From Mycobacterium sp. ITM-2016-00318 (lineage in GTDB: Bacteria; Actinomycetota; Actinomycetes; Mycobacteriales; Mycobacteriaceae), in assembly GCF_002968285.2 (NCBI RefSeq), contig NZ_CP134400.1, forward strand, positions 1,984,001-2,048,000: DNA of 64,000 nucleotides, given 5' to 3'. The notes beneath the pieces were generated by a model. That model made no database searches and was not told the DNA's origin. It worked only from the letters and a program-made list of their open reading frames with translations. The position numbers and the translations under genes are program-made. Below, one piece after another: positions 29,888 to 41,921 of this stretch (its first letter is position 1; every line of letters begins with the position of its first letter).

Positions 29888-30589
29888 TCAGAGCCGTCGG
29901 GTCAATGCATCAGCGGCCGCCAGCAAGTCTGCCGCCCATCGCGTTCCCGGTCGGCGGCCCATCCGATCGATCGGGCCGGACACCGATATCGCCGCGATGA
30001 CCTGGCCCCGGCCGTCCCGTACCGGTGCGGACACACTTGCCACGCCCGGCTCCCGTTCGGCGACGCTCTGCGCCCAACCGCGTTTGCGTACGTCGGCCAG
30101 TGTGCGGTCGGTGAATTTCGCCGCGGGCAATACCGCCTGCTGGGTGGCAGCGTCGCTGAACGCCAACAGGATCTTCGCCCCCGACCCCGCCGTCATCGGA
30201 AGGTGCGTTCCGACCGGAACCGTGTCGCGGAGTCCAGCAGGCGGTTCCAACGCTGCCACGCAAATCCGGGACGTGCCCTCACGCCGGTAGAGCTGCACGC
30301 TTTCACCGGTGATTTCGCGCAACCGCGGAAGGACAGCCGCGCCAGCGGCCAAGAGGGGATCGTTCACCTGTCCGGCCAACTCGACCAGCGCAGGCCCGAG
30401 GCGCCAGCGGCCCTCGGCGTCGCGCGCGAGCAGACGGTGTACCTCCAGGCCCGCGGCGAGGCGGTGGGCGGTAGCCCGCGGGAGACCGGTCCGTTCGCAC
30501 AGTTCGGCCAGACCACAGGGCGACTCGGAGATCGTGTGCAGCAGCCCCACCGCTTTGTCGAGCACGCCGATACCGCTATCCTGTCTCAC
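29888..30589 (-). CDS. IclR-family regulator of leucine biosynthesis (LtbR/NdgR type)
   Basis: 233 residues. N-terminal winged HTH (GIGVLDKAVGLLHTISESPC, then LAELCERTGLPRATAHRLAA) and a C-terminal IclR effector domain (VPVGTHLPMTAGSGAKILLA, SVAEREPGVASVSAPVRDGR). Placement divergent from leuCD is the same as for Rv2989, C. glutamicum LtbR and Streptomyces NdgR, which control leuCD; the assignment follows from that synteny. The GTG start at 30589 lies inside the left arm of the inverted repeat 30584-30618, pointing to autoregulation. Confidence 0.9.
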   Translation of the reverse strand: MRQDSGIGVLDKAVGLLHTISESPCGLAELCERTGLPRATAHRLAAGLEVHRLLARDAEGRWRLGPALVELAGQVNDPLLAAGAAVLPRLREITGESVQLYRREGTSRICVAALEPPAGLRDTVPVGTHLPMTAGSGAKILLAFSDAATQQAVLPAAKFTDRTLADVRKRGWAQSVAEREPGVASVSAPVRDGRGQVIAAISVSGPIDRMGRRPGTRWAADLLAAADALTRRL

Positions 30590-30618
30590 AAGGAGATACT
30601 AGCGTTCCAGATTGTGAG
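30584..30618. promoter_or_regulatory. Inverted repeat, candidate LtbR/NdgR-type operator
   Basis: TCTCACAA (30584-30591) and TTGTGAGA (30611-30618) are perfect 8-base arms separated by 19 bases. They cover the start codon of the regulator and end 10 bases before the leuC ATG. A -10-like GATAGT at 30616-30621 overlaps the right arm; if used, leuC would be nearly leaderless. Binding is inferred from symmetry and position. Confidence 0.55.
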
Positions 30619-30628
30619 ATAGTCAAGC

Positions 30629-32062
30629 ATGAGCACCGACACCAGGCCGCGCACCATGGCGGAGAAGGTTTGGGACGACCACGTCGTCGCTCTCGGCGGC
30701 GGCACGGGTGAATCCCGGGAACCCGATCTGATCTACATCGACCTTCATCTCATTCACGAGGTGACCAGCCCGCAGGCGTTCGACGGGTTGCGGCTCGCGG
30801 ATCGCGGCGTGCGCAGACCGGACTTGACCATCGCCACCGAGGACCACAACGTGCCGACGATCGACATCGACAAGCCGATCGCCGACCCGGTCTCCCGCAT
30901 TCAGGTCGAAACGCTGCGACGCAATTGCGAGGAGTTCGGCATCCGGCTGCATCCGATGGGCGACGCCGAACAAGGCATCGTGCACATCATCGGACCGCAA
31001 CTCGGTCTCACCCAGCCGGGCATGACGGTCGTCTGCGGTGACAGCCACACGTCGACCCACGGCGCATTCGGTTCACTTGCGATGGGCATCGGCACGTCGG
31101 AGGTCGAGCATGTGCTCGCCACGCAGACGCTGCCCCTTCGTCCGTTCAAGACGATGGCCGTCAATGTCGACGGACAACTGCCCGCGGGCGTCAGCGCCAA
31201 AGACATCATCCTCGCGGTGATCGCGAAGATCGGTACCGGCGGTGGTCAGGGTCACGTCATCGAATACCGCGGCAGCGCCATCGAAGCGCTGTCGATGGAA
31301 GGTCGGATGACGATCTGCAACATGAGCATCGAAGCCGGCGCGCGTGCGGGCATGGTCGCACCCGACGAGACGACGTATGAGTTTCTGCGCGGACGGCCGC
31401 ATGCTCCGACAGGTGCGGACTGGGATGCGGCGGTCGCAGCGTGGGAGAACCTACGCACGGATGACGGCGCCGAATTCGACACCGAGGTGTACATCGACGC
31501 GACGATGCTGAGCCCGTTCGTGACGTGGGGGACCAACCCGGGCCAGGGCGTGCCGCTGTCGGCGTCGGTGCCTGATCCCGAGTTGATGCTCTCCGACGAT
31601 GAGCGGCAGTCCGCCGAGAAGGCATTGACCTACATGGATCTCAGGCCGGGCACAGCCATGCGCGATATCGCGGTTGACACCGTCTTCGTGGGCTCGTGCA
31701 CCAACGGTCGTATCGAGGATCTGCGTGTGGTGGCCGACGTTCTCCGCGGCCGCAAGGTCGCCGACGGTGTGCGGATGCTTGTGGTGCCCGGGTCGATGCG
31801 GGTTCGCGCCCAGGCCGAATCAGAAGGTCTCGGCGAGATCTTCACCGACGCCGGCGCGGAATGGCGACAGGCGGGCTGCTCGATGTGTCTCGGCATGAAT
31901 CCCGATCAGCTGTCGCCGGGTCAGCGGTGCGCGTCGACCTCGAACCGAAATTTCGAGGGCAGACAAGGTAAGGGTGGCCGCACACATCTGGTGTCACCGG
32001 CCGTGGCAGCGGCGACGGCGGTGCGCGGCGCGTTGTCCTCACCCGCAGACCTGAGTACCTAG
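30629..32062 (+). CDS. leuC: 3-isopropylmalate dehydratase large subunit
   Basis: 477 residues. Aconitase-family [4Fe-4S] enzyme that isomerises 2- to 3-isopropylmalate with LeuD. The cluster Cys are visible in [19 protein letters not shown] and in [20 protein letters not shown]; also [20 protein letters not shown] and [19 protein letters not shown]. The ATG at 30629 lies just 10 bases after the candidate operator; no Shine-Dalgarno precedes it, which agrees with a leaderless or short-leader message. leuD follows after 12 bases. Confidence 0.98.
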   Translation: MSTDTRPRTMAEKVWDDHVVALGGGTGESREPDLIYIDLHLIHEVTSPQAFDGLRLADRGVRRPDLTIATEDHNVPTIDIDKPIADPVSRIQVETLRRNCEEFGIRLHPMGDAEQGIVHIIGPQLGLTQPGMTVVCGDSHTSTHGAFGSLAMGIGTSEVEHVLATQTLPLRPFKTMAVNVDGQLPAGVSAKDIILAVIAKIGTGGGQGHVIEYRGSAIEALSMEGRMTICNMSIEAGARAGMVAPDETTYEFLRGRPHAPTGADWDAAVAAWENLRTDDGAEFDTEVYIDATMLSPFVTWGTNPGQGVPLSASVPDPELMLSDDERQSAEKALTYMDLRPGTAMRDIAVDTVFVGSCTNGRIEDLRVVADVLRGRKVADGVRMLVVPGSMRVRAQAESEGLGEIFTDAGAEWRQAGCSMCLGMNPDQLSPGQRCASTSNRNFEGRQGKGGRTHLVSPAVAAATAVRGALSSPADLST

Positions 32063-32074
32063 AGGAGACGAACC

Positions 32075-32674
32075 ATGGAACCCTTCCGTACGCATACCGG
32101 CATCGGAGTTCCGCTGCGCCGGTCCAATGTCGACACCGATCAGATCATTCCTGCGGTGTATCTGAAGCGGGTCACCCGAACGGGTTTCGAGGACGGGTTG
32201 TTCGCGTCGTGGCGCAACGATCCGTCGTTTGTCTTGAATCTGAGCCCGTTCGACAGGGGCTCCGTATTGGTGGCCGGACCCGATTTCGGCACGGGTTCGT
32301 CGCGCGAACATGCGGTGTGGGCGCTCATGGACTACGGCTTCCGTGTCGTCATCTCGTCAAGGTTCGCGGATATTTTTCGCGGGAATGCGGGCAAGTCGGG
32401 CCTACTGGCGGCAGAAGTTTCTCAAGATGATGTGGAACTGCTGTGGAAGCTCATCGAGCAGCAGCCCGGACTGGAAATCACTGTGAATCTTCAAGATCGC
32501 AACGTGGCCGCGGGAACGGTCATGGTGCCGTTCAAGATTGACGATTACACCGCCTGGCGATTGCTCGAAGGTCTCGACGATATAGGCCTTACCCTGCGGA
32601 AACTCGATGACATCGAGTTGTATGAATCCAACCGCCCGGACTGGAAACCGCATACGTTGCCGATACCCGGATAG
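32075..32674 (+). CDS. leuD: 3-isopropylmalate dehydratase small subunit
   Basis: 199 residues, the swivel domain of isopropylmalate isomerase. Visible: [20 protein letters not shown], the signature [20 protein letters not shown], and [21 protein letters not shown] strong AGAGGAGACGAACC Shine-Dalgarno region precedes the ATG. Works with LeuC from the same operon. Confidence 0.98.
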   Translation: MEPFRTHTGIGVPLRRSNVDTDQIIPAVYLKRVTRTGFEDGLFASWRNDPSFVLNLSPFDRGSVLVAGPDFGTGSSREHAVWALMDYGFRVVISSRFADIFRGNAGKSGLLAAEVSQDDVELLWKLIEQQPGLEITVNLQDRNVAAGTVMVPFKIDDYTAWRLLEGLDDIGLTLRKLDDIELYESNRPDWKPHTLPIPG

Positions 32675-32796
32675 CCGCGGAAGCAACGGAAATTAAGGGT
32701 TCACAAAGGGCCCTTCCGGCCCCCTCGCCAGCGGCCATGCGCGGCAACCGGATTCCAGAAATACGTGACAGCAACGCCTGAAATTGCGCGTGGCTC

Positions 32797-32826
32797 TTGG
32801 AAATCAGTGGTAAGTCGTATTACCGT
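32797..32826 (+). promoter_or_regulatory. Candidate SigA-like promoter of hupB
   Basis: TTGGAA (32797-32802), 18-base spacer, TACCGT (32821-32826), the same -10 hexamer as at ilvB. Expected start near 32833, giving a leader of about 40 bases with the strong Shine-Dalgarno GGAGG seven bases before ATG 32873. The rest of 32675-32796 shows no gene. Confidence 0.5.
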
Positions 32827-32872
32827 GTCTTTCTAGTTGGTCCAAGGTGGATCACTGGTCTGGAGGTTTTGC

Positions 32873-33523
32873 ATGAACAAAGCAGAGCTGATCGACGTAC
32901 TCACGAAGCAACTCGACGTCGACCGTCGCTCGGCAACCGATGCGGTTGAGGGTGTGGTCGACACAATCGTGCGTGCGGTACACAAGGGTGACAGCGTCAC
33001 CATTACCGGTTTCGGCGTCTTCGAACAACGCCGTCGTGCAGCCCGGGTCGCGCGTAATCCGCGTACCGGCGAGACAGTAAAAGTGAAACCAACGTCCGTG
33101 CCGGCCTTCCGGCCCGGCGCTCAGTTCAAAGCGGTTGTCTCTGGCGCACAGCGCCTCCCGGCGGAAGGACCTGCAGTGAAGCGTGGAGCTAGTGGTAGTG
33201 GCGGAGCTCGAAAGGCCGTGCGGAAGGCCGCGGCCAAGAAGGCGGTGAAGCGCGGCGCCGCCAAGAAGGCAGTGAAGCGCGGCGCCGCCAAGAAGGCAGT
33301 GAAGCGCAGCGCCGCCAAGAAGGCAGTGAAGCGCAGCGCCGCCAAGAAGGCAGTGAAGCGCGGCGCAGCCAAGAAGGCAGTGAAGCGTAGCGCCGCCAAG
33401 AAGGCAGTGAAGCGCGGCGCAGCCAAGAAGGCAGTGAAGCGCACCGCCGCCAAGAAGGCAGTGAAGCGCGGCGCAGCCAAGAAGACCGCGCGCAGGGCGC
33501 CGGCCAAGAAGGGTCGTCGGTAA
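32873..33523 (+). CDS. hupB: Nucleoid-associated protein HupB (HU with H1-like tail)
   Basis: 216 residues. Residues 1-90 are a normal HU fold ([23 protein letters not shown]-binding arm [20 protein letters not shown] then [20 protein letters not shown]). From about residue 103 the protein becomes a Lys/Ala/Arg tail like eukaryotic histone H1, here with nine consecutive AAKKAVKR[GST] nonapeptides and a tenth degenerate one, ending APAKKGRR. The protein compacts DNA; in mycobacteria its tail is a target of acetylation and methylation, and HupB has been linked to iron acquisition. The start at 32873 is supported by the GGAGG site. Confidence 0.97.
   Translation: MNKAELIDVLTKQLDVDRRSATDAVEGVVDTIVRAVHKGDSVTITGFGVFEQRRRAARVARNPRTGETVKVKPTSVPAFRPGAQFKAVVSGAQRLPAEGPAVKRGASGSGGARKAVRKAAAKKAVKRGAAKKAVKRGAAKKAVKRSAAKKAVKRSAAKKAVKRGAAKKAVKRSAAKKAVKRGAAKKAVKRTAAKKAVKRGAAKKTARRAPAKKGRR
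33230..33472 (+). repeat. 27-base in-frame minisatellite in the hupB tail
   Basis: Nine head-to-tail 27-base units, each encoding AAKKAVKR followed by Gly, Ser or Thr (order G,G,S,S,G,S,G,T,G). Units differ by only a few bases, mainly at the ninth codon and at silent positions, so slippage or unequal recombination could change the copy number without breaking the frame. Confidence 0.93.
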
Positions 33524-33537
33524 CCTTCAGACAGACG

Positions 33538-33564
33538 CGCCGTGGGTCATCGAGACCCACGGCG
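33538..33564 (+). terminator. Hairpin after hupB
   Basis: Perfect 10-base stem CGCCGTGGGT/ACCCACGGCG with a 7-base loop, 14 bases after the hupB stop and without a T-tract. Lies between convergent hupB and the broken methyltransferase; a likely bidirectional terminator of the T-less mycobacterial kind. Confidence 0.7.
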
Positions 33565-33590
33565 TATCTGCGTATTGAGGAGCCCCGAGC

Positions 33591-34681
33591 CTAGACGGCC
33601 GCGCTCTCGATGACCGACGCAGGCCCAACGGTGGGGACCGTGCGGGAGTAACGGAAACCCGCCCGGCTCAACAGATCGGCGTACTGCGCCTCGGTGCGTT
33701 CCCGTCCCGCCAGTGAACCAGCATCTCCAGGTCGAGCATCTTCGACAGGTGCTCGCGCTCGTCATCCGGCACCACCATCTCGACCAGCAAGAGCGTTGCG
33801 TCCGGTTTCATCGCGGCGCGCACGTTACGCAGGGTCCGGACGGCATCATCGTCATTCCAGTCGTGAATGATGTGCTTGAGAATGTAGGCATCGCCGCCCG
33901 TGGGTATCGACTCGAAGAACGATCCACCGATCGTTTCGCAGCGATCGGACACACGGGTGGCCGCGAGCACCGAGGACGCACCGTCGACGACATGGTCGAA
34001 GTTGAACAGGATGCCGCGCGCCGTCGGCGTCTTCGCGAGGATGGCGCTCAGCAGCATGCCGTGCCCGCCGCCGACATCGACGATCGTGTCGAAGCCGGAG
34101 AAGTCGTAGGCGGCGACGACCAACGGTGTCTCCATCGTCGACATGCTCGTCATCCCGTCGTTGAACACCGCACCGAGTTCAGGCACCTCGGGAAGCCAGT
34201 CGAAGGCCGGTTTGCCCCTCAGCATTTCGATTGCGGACCGCCCCGTCTGCACCGAGTACGAGAGCTGACCCCATTGTTTCCAGTGCATCGGATCGCCCCA
34301 GAACAGCACCATTCCCGGAGTCAGGAGTGTCGGAGCGCATGGACTGACTCAGGGGGTGAGTGCGAAGCGGCCGTCACGACGTTGGGAGAAGATTCCACGG
34401 TTGGCGAGCGCGCGCAACAGCCGATTGACGCTGTCCGCGTCGGCACCGACACGGTCCGCGATGGCTGCGGCTGTCAGTGGACCGTCACGCAACGCGTCCG
34501 CGATGCCGAGCTTGGTCGCCGCGTACACGCCCTGCGCCACAAAGGCTCCAGTCATCGTCTCGAGGATCGTCGCGAACGGTGCTTGCATCGTGCGTTCGAT
34601 TCGACGCAGGCGGCGCCGAACTGCGTCGAGTGTGCGGGCGAGTCGAACCGGCGGGAGCTTGGGTGGCGCGTCGGCGGGCAT
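33591..34681 (-). pseudogene. SAM-dependent O-methyltransferase, disrupted by three indels
   Basis: Pieces in three frames assemble into one methyltransferase of about 363 residues. The N-terminal dimerisation/HTH domain (from 34681: GVYAATKLGIADALRDGPLT, VNRLLRALANRGIF) hits a TGA at 34349-34351 after FALTP; restoring one base in the G5 run at 34352-34356 gives LTPLSQSMRSDTPDS. A surplus base at 34314-34316 then returns to the frame VLFWGDPMHWKQWGQLSYSV. SAM-binding motif: TIVDVGGGHGMLLSAILAKT. Near 33712 a missing base shifts HLAGRERTEAQYADLLSRAG out of frame; the true C-terminus would be SVIESAAV at 33591. Substrate unknown. Inserted between hupB and mutT1 relative to M. tuberculosis. Confidence 0.8.
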
Positions 34682-34714
34682 GGTGTCCTTTCCAGCTTCG
34701 CCGGCGAGCGCCGG

Positions 34715-35650
34715 CTATTTCTTGGTGGGGGCGAGCGGACTACCGATGTGGTCGGCCGCTACCAAAGTGCCTTGCAATGATGACATCACCCATGTGCTGC
34801 CCTTGCGGTTGCGTGACTTGTCGGGACGCACGCCGTCGCGGGCACACCACCACTCGATGAGATCCGGGATGACCTTGCCCTGGGTGCAGATCACCGGTGT
34901 GCCGTCGGCCGCGGCGATTTCGAGTATCCGGCGCCGCGCCGCCTTGCGATCGTCGGCGTAGGCCTCCTCGGTGAGCAGCGGTTCATTCTGAATTCCGACG
35001 CCGAGCTCCTCGGCAAGAGGTTCGATGGTCTGGTGGCAGCGGGTGCGGTCGGCCGAATACAAGGTGTCGGCACCGAAGGCCAGCAGTTGACCGACCAGCG
35101 ACTCCGCCTGCGCCCGGCCGCGTTTGTCCAGTGGGCGCAGCCGATCGTCGCCCTTGTAGCTCGACTTGCTGCCCGCCGTGCCGTGCCGAACGATCAGTAC
35201 GGTCTTGGTGTTCGGCGGAAACTTGGCGAACCGGCGCAACACCTTCCGGTCGTGTGCATACTGCAGCTGCTTGACCGCCGCCGAAACGGGCAGCCATTTC
35301 AACTCGTCGACCTCGTCGTTCGGAGTGAAGTCGCCGTCGACGATGTGTGCCGCCCAGTAACGCACCTTCTTGATGCCCTGCTTCTCGACCGGATAGCTCA
35401 CAGACGTCAGCCGGCGGCCGAGGTGGCAGGCATAGCCGGTTTCCTCGTGCACCTCGCGTACCGCGGTCAACGGTTCGCTCTCCCCGAGTTCGACCTTGCC
35501 CTTGGGCAGCGACCAGTCGTCGTAGCGGGGCCGGTGGATCACCGCGACCTCGGGCTCACCCCCGTCATCGCTGAATCGCCACAGCACAGCACCCGCTGCG
35601 AGCACCGCCTTGTTCGCGGGCACCGCGTCACGGGAGGACTTCTTCGGCAC
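34715..35650 (-). CDS. mutT1: MutT1 Nudix hydrolase with C-terminal histidine-phosphatase domain
   Basis: 311 residues. N-terminal Nudix domain with the box [20 protein letters not shown] followed by TGY (GX5EX7REUXEEXGU pattern). C-terminal phosphoglycerate-mutase-like domain with the catalytic RHG in [11 protein letters not shown] at about residue 152 and [20 protein letters not shown]. In mycobacteria MutT1 hydrolyses 8-oxo-(d)GTP and diadenosine polyphosphates, limiting mutation by oxidised nucleotides; known to me from M. tuberculosis and M. smegmatis work. Co-directional with ppk, 37 bases downstream of it. Confidence 0.96.
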   Translation of the reverse strand: MPKKSSRDAVPANKAVLAAGAVLWRFSDDGGEPEVAVIHRPRYDDWSLPKGKVELGESEPLTAVREVHEETGYACHLGRRLTSVSYPVEKQGIKKVRYWAAHIVDGDFTPNDEVDELKWLPVSAAVKQLQYAHDRKVLRRFAKFPPNTKTVLIVRHGTAGSKSSYKGDDRLRPLDKRGRAQAESLVGQLLAFGADTLYSADRTRCHQTIEPLAEELGVGIQNEPLLTEEAYADDRKAARRRILEIAAADGTPVICTQGKVIPDLIEWWCARDGVRPDKSRNRKGSTWVMSSLQGTLVAADHIGSPLAPTKK

Positions 35651-35687
35651 CTCAACTCCTGCCGGTCATTTTCAACCGCGGGAACTC

Positions 35688-37877
35688 TCAAGGATGTCGG
35701 TGGCGTTCCATCAGCCACACTTGATGATCGCGGACGGTCTGGCCTTCATGCGGGGAGGCGGTCCAACTCCCGTCGGCGCCCAATTCCCAACAGCGGGTGG
35801 CCGGATTCATCGCCGACTCGAACACCTCATCCAGCTGCGTTTTCAGCCTCGGATCCTTCACTTGGGCCATCACTTCGACCCGGCGGTCGAGATTACGATG
35901 CATCATGTCCGCGCTGCCGATCCATAACTCATCGATGGCGCGCAAGTGAATAATTCGCGAGTGCTCGAGGAAGCGTCCGAGTATCGAGCGAACCACGATG
36001 TTCTCCGAGAAGCCTGCGGCCCCCGGGCGTAGCGCGCATATTCCGCGAACCACGACCTCGACCCGCACACCGGCCTGCGACGCCCGATAGAGCGCGTCGA
36101 TCACCTGCTCGTCGACCAAAGCGTTCGCCTTCAGCCGGATTCGTCCCTCGGCGCCTTCGCGCGTTGCGGCGACTTCCCGTTCGATTCCCTCGATGATCCC
36201 TCTGCGCACCCCGAGCGGGGCGACGAGCAGATTGCGGTAGGAATCCTTGCGCGAATAACCGGTCAGCGAGTTGAACAGATCGGTGAGGTCGGCGCCGATG
36301 TCGGGGGCGGCGGTCAGCAGGCCGACGTCCTCATAGAGCCGAGCGGTTTTCGGGTTGTAGTTGCCGGTGCCCACGTGGCAGTAGCGCCGGATGGCCGACC
36401 CCTCGCGCCGCACCACGAGCGCGGTCTTGCAGTGGGTCTTGAGCCCGATCAACCCGTAGACGACGTGCACACCTGCCTGCTCGAGTGCTCGCGCCCACTT
36501 GATGTTGGCCTGCTCGTCGAAGCGCGCCTTGATCTCCACCAGCGCCACGACCTGCTTACCCGCCGAAGCCGCGTCGATCAGCGCGTTGACGATCGGGGAA
36601 TCACCCGACGTGCGGTAGAGGGTCTGCTTGATCGCCAACACATTGGGGTCGGCGGCGGCCTGCTCGATGAACCGCTGCACCGTGGTGGAGAACGAATCGT
36701 ACGGGTGGTGAACAAGAACGTCGCCGTCGCGCAGCGTCGCGAAGATGCTCTTGGGCGTCTCCCGCTCACCGAACGCGGGCGGGGTGGCCGGCACGAACGG
36801 CGGGTCCTTCAACTCAGGACGGTCGACACCGTAGATCTGCCACAGCGACGAAAGATCCAGCAGGCCAGGCACCTCGATGACGTCGCCGGGGTTCACGTCG
36901 AGCTCGCGCAGCAGCAGCTCCAACATGTTCTCGGTCATGTCGTCGGCGACCTCGAGACGCACCGGAGAACCGAAACGCCGTCGGGCCAACTCACGTTCGA
37001 GCGCTTGCAGCAGATCCTCGTCTCGGTCCTCCTCGACCTCGAAATCCGCGTTGCGGGTGATCCGGAACGCGTGATGCTCGACAATCTCCAGGCCGGGGAA
37101 GAGCACGGTGAGGAACGCCGCGATCAGCTCCTCCATCGGAAGGAAGCGCAATTCGCCGTTCCGGCTGTCGAGTCCCACGAAGCGGTCGACGTTGTCGGGC
37201 ACCTTGATTCGGGCGAAATGCTGACCGCCGTCATCGGGATGCTTGACGGTGATCGCCAGGTTCAGGCTCAACCCGCTCACGAATGGGAACGGGTGGGCGG
37301 GGTCGACCGCCAGCGGTGTGAGCACCGGGAAGACCTGCTCATGGAAGTAGGTCGACAGCCGCTCGCATTCGTCGTCGTCGAGCTGGGCCCAGGTGACGAT
37401 GACGATGCCCTTCTCGGCGAGCGCAGGGCGCACCGCGTCGGAGAACACATGCGCGTGTCTGCTGGCGATCTGCTGCGTGCGCTCGCTGATCCGGCGCAAC
37501 TGCTCGCGGGGTGACAGCCCGTCGGCGGAACGCACCGACAATCCCATCTCGTCGCGACGTTTCAGCCCTGCCACCCGGACCATGTAGAACTCGTCGAGGT
37601 TCGAGGAGAAGATCGCGAGGAACTTCGCGCGCTCGAGGAGCGGAAGCGACGGATCGGCGGCCAGCGCGAGCACGCGCGCGTTGAAGTCCAGCCAGCTCAG
37701 TTCGCGGTTGAGATATCGGTCCTCGGGCAGTGCGTTGTCGACGGCAGGCGCCGTCGCCGCTGGTGGTGCCTCCGGAGTTCTGCTGTCCTCCTCGCGCGCG
37801 GACCCCGAATCACCCGGCACCGCGATGGTGCCCTGCTGTCGAACACGAGTCTCGGCTTCGGTCATCCAACCGATCAT
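35688..37877 (-). CDS. ppk: Polyphosphate kinase 1
   Basis: 729 residues. Reversibly polymerises the gamma-phosphate of ATP into polyphosphate. Visible: N-domain [40 protein letters not shown], the phosphohistidine region [20 protein letters not shown] and [20 protein letters not shown], and a C-terminal [20 protein letters not shown] tail like Rv2984. The N-terminal 50 residues are Pro/Ala-rich and variable. ATG at 37877, with another in-frame ATG at 37865; which one is used is uncertain. fbiD is upstream and mutT1 downstream in the same direction. Confidence 0.97.
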   Translation of the reverse strand: MIGWMTEAETRVRQQGTIAVPGDSGSAREEDSRTPEAPPAATAPAVDNALPEDRYLNRELSWLDFNARVLALAADPSLPLLERAKFLAIFSSNLDEFYMVRVAGLKRRDEMGLSVRSADGLSPREQLRRISERTQQIASRHAHVFSDAVRPALAEKGIVIVTWAQLDDDECERLSTYFHEQVFPVLTPLAVDPAHPFPFVSGLSLNLAITVKHPDDGGQHFARIKVPDNVDRFVGLDSRNGELRFLPMEELIAAFLTVLFPGLEIVEHHAFRITRNADFEVEEDRDEDLLQALERELARRRFGSPVRLEVADDMTENMLELLLRELDVNPGDVIEVPGLLDLSSLWQIYGVDRPELKDPPFVPATPPAFGERETPKSIFATLRDGDVLVHHPYDSFSTTVQRFIEQAAADPNVLAIKQTLYRTSGDSPIVNALIDAASAGKQVVALVEIKARFDEQANIKWARALEQAGVHVVYGLIGLKTHCKTALVVRREGSAIRRYCHVGTGNYNPKTARLYEDVGLLTAAPDIGADLTDLFNSLTGYSRKDSYRNLLVAPLGVRRGIIEGIEREVAATREGAEGRIRLKANALVDEQVIDALYRASQAGVRVEVVVRGICALRPGAAGFSENIVVRSILGRFLEHSRIIHLRAIDELWIGSADMMHRNLDRRVEVMAQVKDPRLKTQLDEVFESAMNPATRCWELGADGSWTASPHEGQTVRDHQVWLMERHRHP

Positions 37878-37929
37878 TCCTCATCGCCGAGCGCAGCGGC
37901 CAACGACGGGCAATATCCTCAACCGCTGT

Positions 37930-39623
<1,694 letters not shown>

Positions 39624-39627
39624 CCGC

Positions 39628-40732
39628 ATGTCCGGCTTGTACGGCGACTCGACCAGAAGCGTCAAAGCAACTGGGACTGAAGCGTTGCCGGGAGGACCCA
39701 TTGCGCAGCCGCCGGTGCTGGCGTCCGCGTATCACATCCCAGCCGACGAAGACGATTCACTCGACAGCTACGGGCGGTATCACAACCCCACGTGGCGCCG
39801 ACTCGAGTCGGCGCTGGCCGACCTGGAAGGCGCCGCATCGGCGTTGACGTTCGGATCGGGCATGGCGGCGATCACGTCGGTGCTGCGGGCGATCGTCAAG
39901 CCGCGCTCCACCGTCGTCGTGCCCGCCGACGGTTACTACCAGGTTCGCCGCTATGCAACCGAATACCTTGCACCGCACGGAACTACAGTGATCGAGGCGA
40001 CGTGCGCCGACATCATCGACGCTGCATCGAACGCCGACGTGGTGCTCGCGGAAACACCGTCGAAATCCGGGCCTGGACGTCGTCGACCTGCACAGGCTCG
40101 CGCTGAACTGCCGTGAGCGCGGCGCGCTCCTTGTCGTCGACAACACCACCGCGACACCGCTGGGGCAACAACCGTTGTCGCTCGGCGCTGATCTCGTGGT
40201 GGCCAGCGCCACCAAATCGCTTTCGGGTCATCACGATCTGCTCGCAGGCTACGTGGCGGGCAGTCACGCGGATCAGATGGCAGCCATCGAGCATGAACGT
40301 CGGCTGGCCGGCCCCATCCTCGGCGCGTTCGAGGCGTGGCTTGTGTTGCGAAGTATCGGCACGGCGGGTCTGCGGTACGAGCGTCAGTGTCAGAACGCCC
40401 TCGCGATGGCGCTGGCGCTGCGCGCCCATCCCGCCGTGCGGTCGGTGCGCTACCCGGGGCTGCCCGATGACCCGTCGCACCAGGTGGCGAACCGGCAGAT
40501 GAAGCGATTCGGCGGAATCGTGGCGATCGAACTGTCCGACGCCGCCGCCGTTCATGCGTTGGCGCAGAACAGCAACCTACTGGTGTCCTCGACGAGCTTT
40601 GGCGGCATCCACAGTTCGATCGATCGCCGGGCGCGCTGGGGCGATCCGGTCGGTGAGGGCTTCGCACGCATCTCCGCGGGGATCGAGGACACCGAGGATC
40701 TCGTCGCCGATATCGAGCAGGCGCTGCGCTGA
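39628..40732 (+). pseudogene. Cystathionine gamma-synthase/lyase-like PLP enzyme, frameshifted
   Basis: Frame 1 from ATG 39628 covers GGPIAQPPVLASAYHIPADE, SALTFGSGMAAITSVLRAIV and YYQVRRYATEYLAPHGT up to LAETPSKSG; frame 2 continues LDVVDLHRLALNCRERGALL, VVDNTTATPLGQQPLSLGAD, the PLP-lysine motif SATKSLSGHHDLLAGYV and the C-terminal domain to 40732. Deleting one A from the AAA run at 40063-40065 yields SNPGLDV, the usual family sequence, so one base appears to have been gained. All catalytic residues are otherwise present (about 367 residues). Either recent loss of function or a base-calling error. Starts 4 bases after gpsA. Confidence 0.82.
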
Positions 40733-40793
40733 CGAGCCGGGTCGCAACGGTAGATCGTGTGGGTTTCGGCTGGGGCGGTAGCCTCTTTAGGTT

Positions 40794-41921
40794 GTGACTG
40801 CCCGCCACCAGCCCGGCTCAGCCGGTCGCGTCCGTGTCGCCGTCGTGTACGGCGGACGCAGCTCTGAGCACGCGATCTCCTGCGTTTCCGCGGGTAGCAT
40901 CTTGCGCCACCTCGATCCCGAGCGCTTCGAAGTGGTGGCTGTGGGCATCACGCCGGGCGGGTCGTGGGTGCTGACCAACGCGGAGCCGGACACCCTCGCG
41001 ATTGCCGACGGTCGATTGCCTGAGGTCAGCGGTGCTTCGGGGACGGCGCTCGCTCTTCCCGCCGACGGCCGAGGCGGTCAGCTGCTGTCACTGAGTCAGG
41101 GCGCCCCAGGAGCGCTGTTGGCGTCGGTCGACGTCGTTTTTCCTGTGCTGCACGGGCCCTACGGGGAGGACGGCACCATCCAAGGGCTCCTCGAACTGGC
41201 CGGCGTGCCGTATGTCGGCGCCGGGGTGCTGGCCAGCGCGGCGGGGATGGACAAGGAGTTCACCAAGAAGCTGCTGGCGGCCGACGGGCTGCCCATCGGT
41301 GATCATGTGGTGCTGCGGCCACAGAACGAGTCTCTGCAATTGGAGGATCGTGAACGCCTCGGGTTGCCGGTCTTCGTCAAGCCCGCCCGCGGCGGGTCGT
41401 CGATCGGGGTCAACCGGGTCACGGCATGGGATGAGTTGCCCGCCGCGATCGCCGATGCACGCACACACGATCCAAAGGTGATCGTCGAAGCGGCCGTGCC
41501 CGGACGCGAACTGGAGTGTGGCGTACTGGAACTACCCGACGGCAGGATCGAGGCGAGCACGGTCGGCGAGATCCGCGTGGCCGGCGTGCGGGGACGTGAG
41601 GACGGCTTCTACGACTTCGCTACCAAGTACCTCGAAGACGCCGCCGAACTCGACGTGCCCGCCAAGGTCGACGACGACATCGCCGACGAAGTACGGCGGT
41701 TGGCGATCCGGGCGTTCCGCGCGATCGACTGCCAGGGCCTGGCCCGCGTCGACTTCTTCCTTACCGATGACGGCCCGGTCGTCAACGAGATCAACACCAT
41801 GCCCGGGTTCACCACGATCTCGATGTATCCGAGGATGTGGGCGGCCAGCGGCGTCGATTACCCGACCCTGCTGGCGGCGATGGTGGACACCGCGCTGGCC
41901 CGGGGCACCGGACTGCGCTAG
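40794..41921 (+). CDS. ddl: D-alanine--D-alanine ligase
   Basis: 375 residues, ATP-grasp. Makes the D-Ala-D-Ala dipeptide of peptidoglycan. Visible: [94 protein letters not shown] and the substrate loop [18 protein letters not shown] start at 40794. Its TAG shares three bases with the stop of the DUF3515 gene on the opposite strand (CTAG at 41918-41921). Confidence 0.97.
   Translation: MTARHQPGSAGRVRVAVVYGGRSSEHAISCVSAGSILRHLDPERFEVVAVGITPGGSWVLTNAEPDTLAIADGRLPEVSGASGTALALPADGRGGQLLSLSQGAPGALLASVDVVFPVLHGPYGEDGTIQGLLELAGVPYVGAGVLASAAGMDKEFTKKLLAADGLPIGDHVVLRPQNESLQLEDRERLGLPVFVKPARGGSSIGVNRVTAWDELPAAIADARTHDPKVIVEAAVPGRELECGVLELPDGRIEASTVGEIRVAGVRGREDGFYDFATKYLEDAAELDVPAKVDDDIADEVRRLAIRAFRAIDCQGLARVDFFLTDDGPVVNEINTMPGFTTISMYPRMWAASGVDYPTLLAAMVDTALARGTGLR

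Noticed and set aside
33230..33472. Regular repeats resembling a CRISPR array
   Set aside because: Units are contiguous without unique spacers and are in frame with HupB.
33121..33507. Open antisense frames over the hupB tail encoding Phe/Ala- or Ser/Trp-rich repeats
   Set aside because: They are mirror translations of the 27-base repeat; repetitive sequence keeps all frames open and no start signals are seen.
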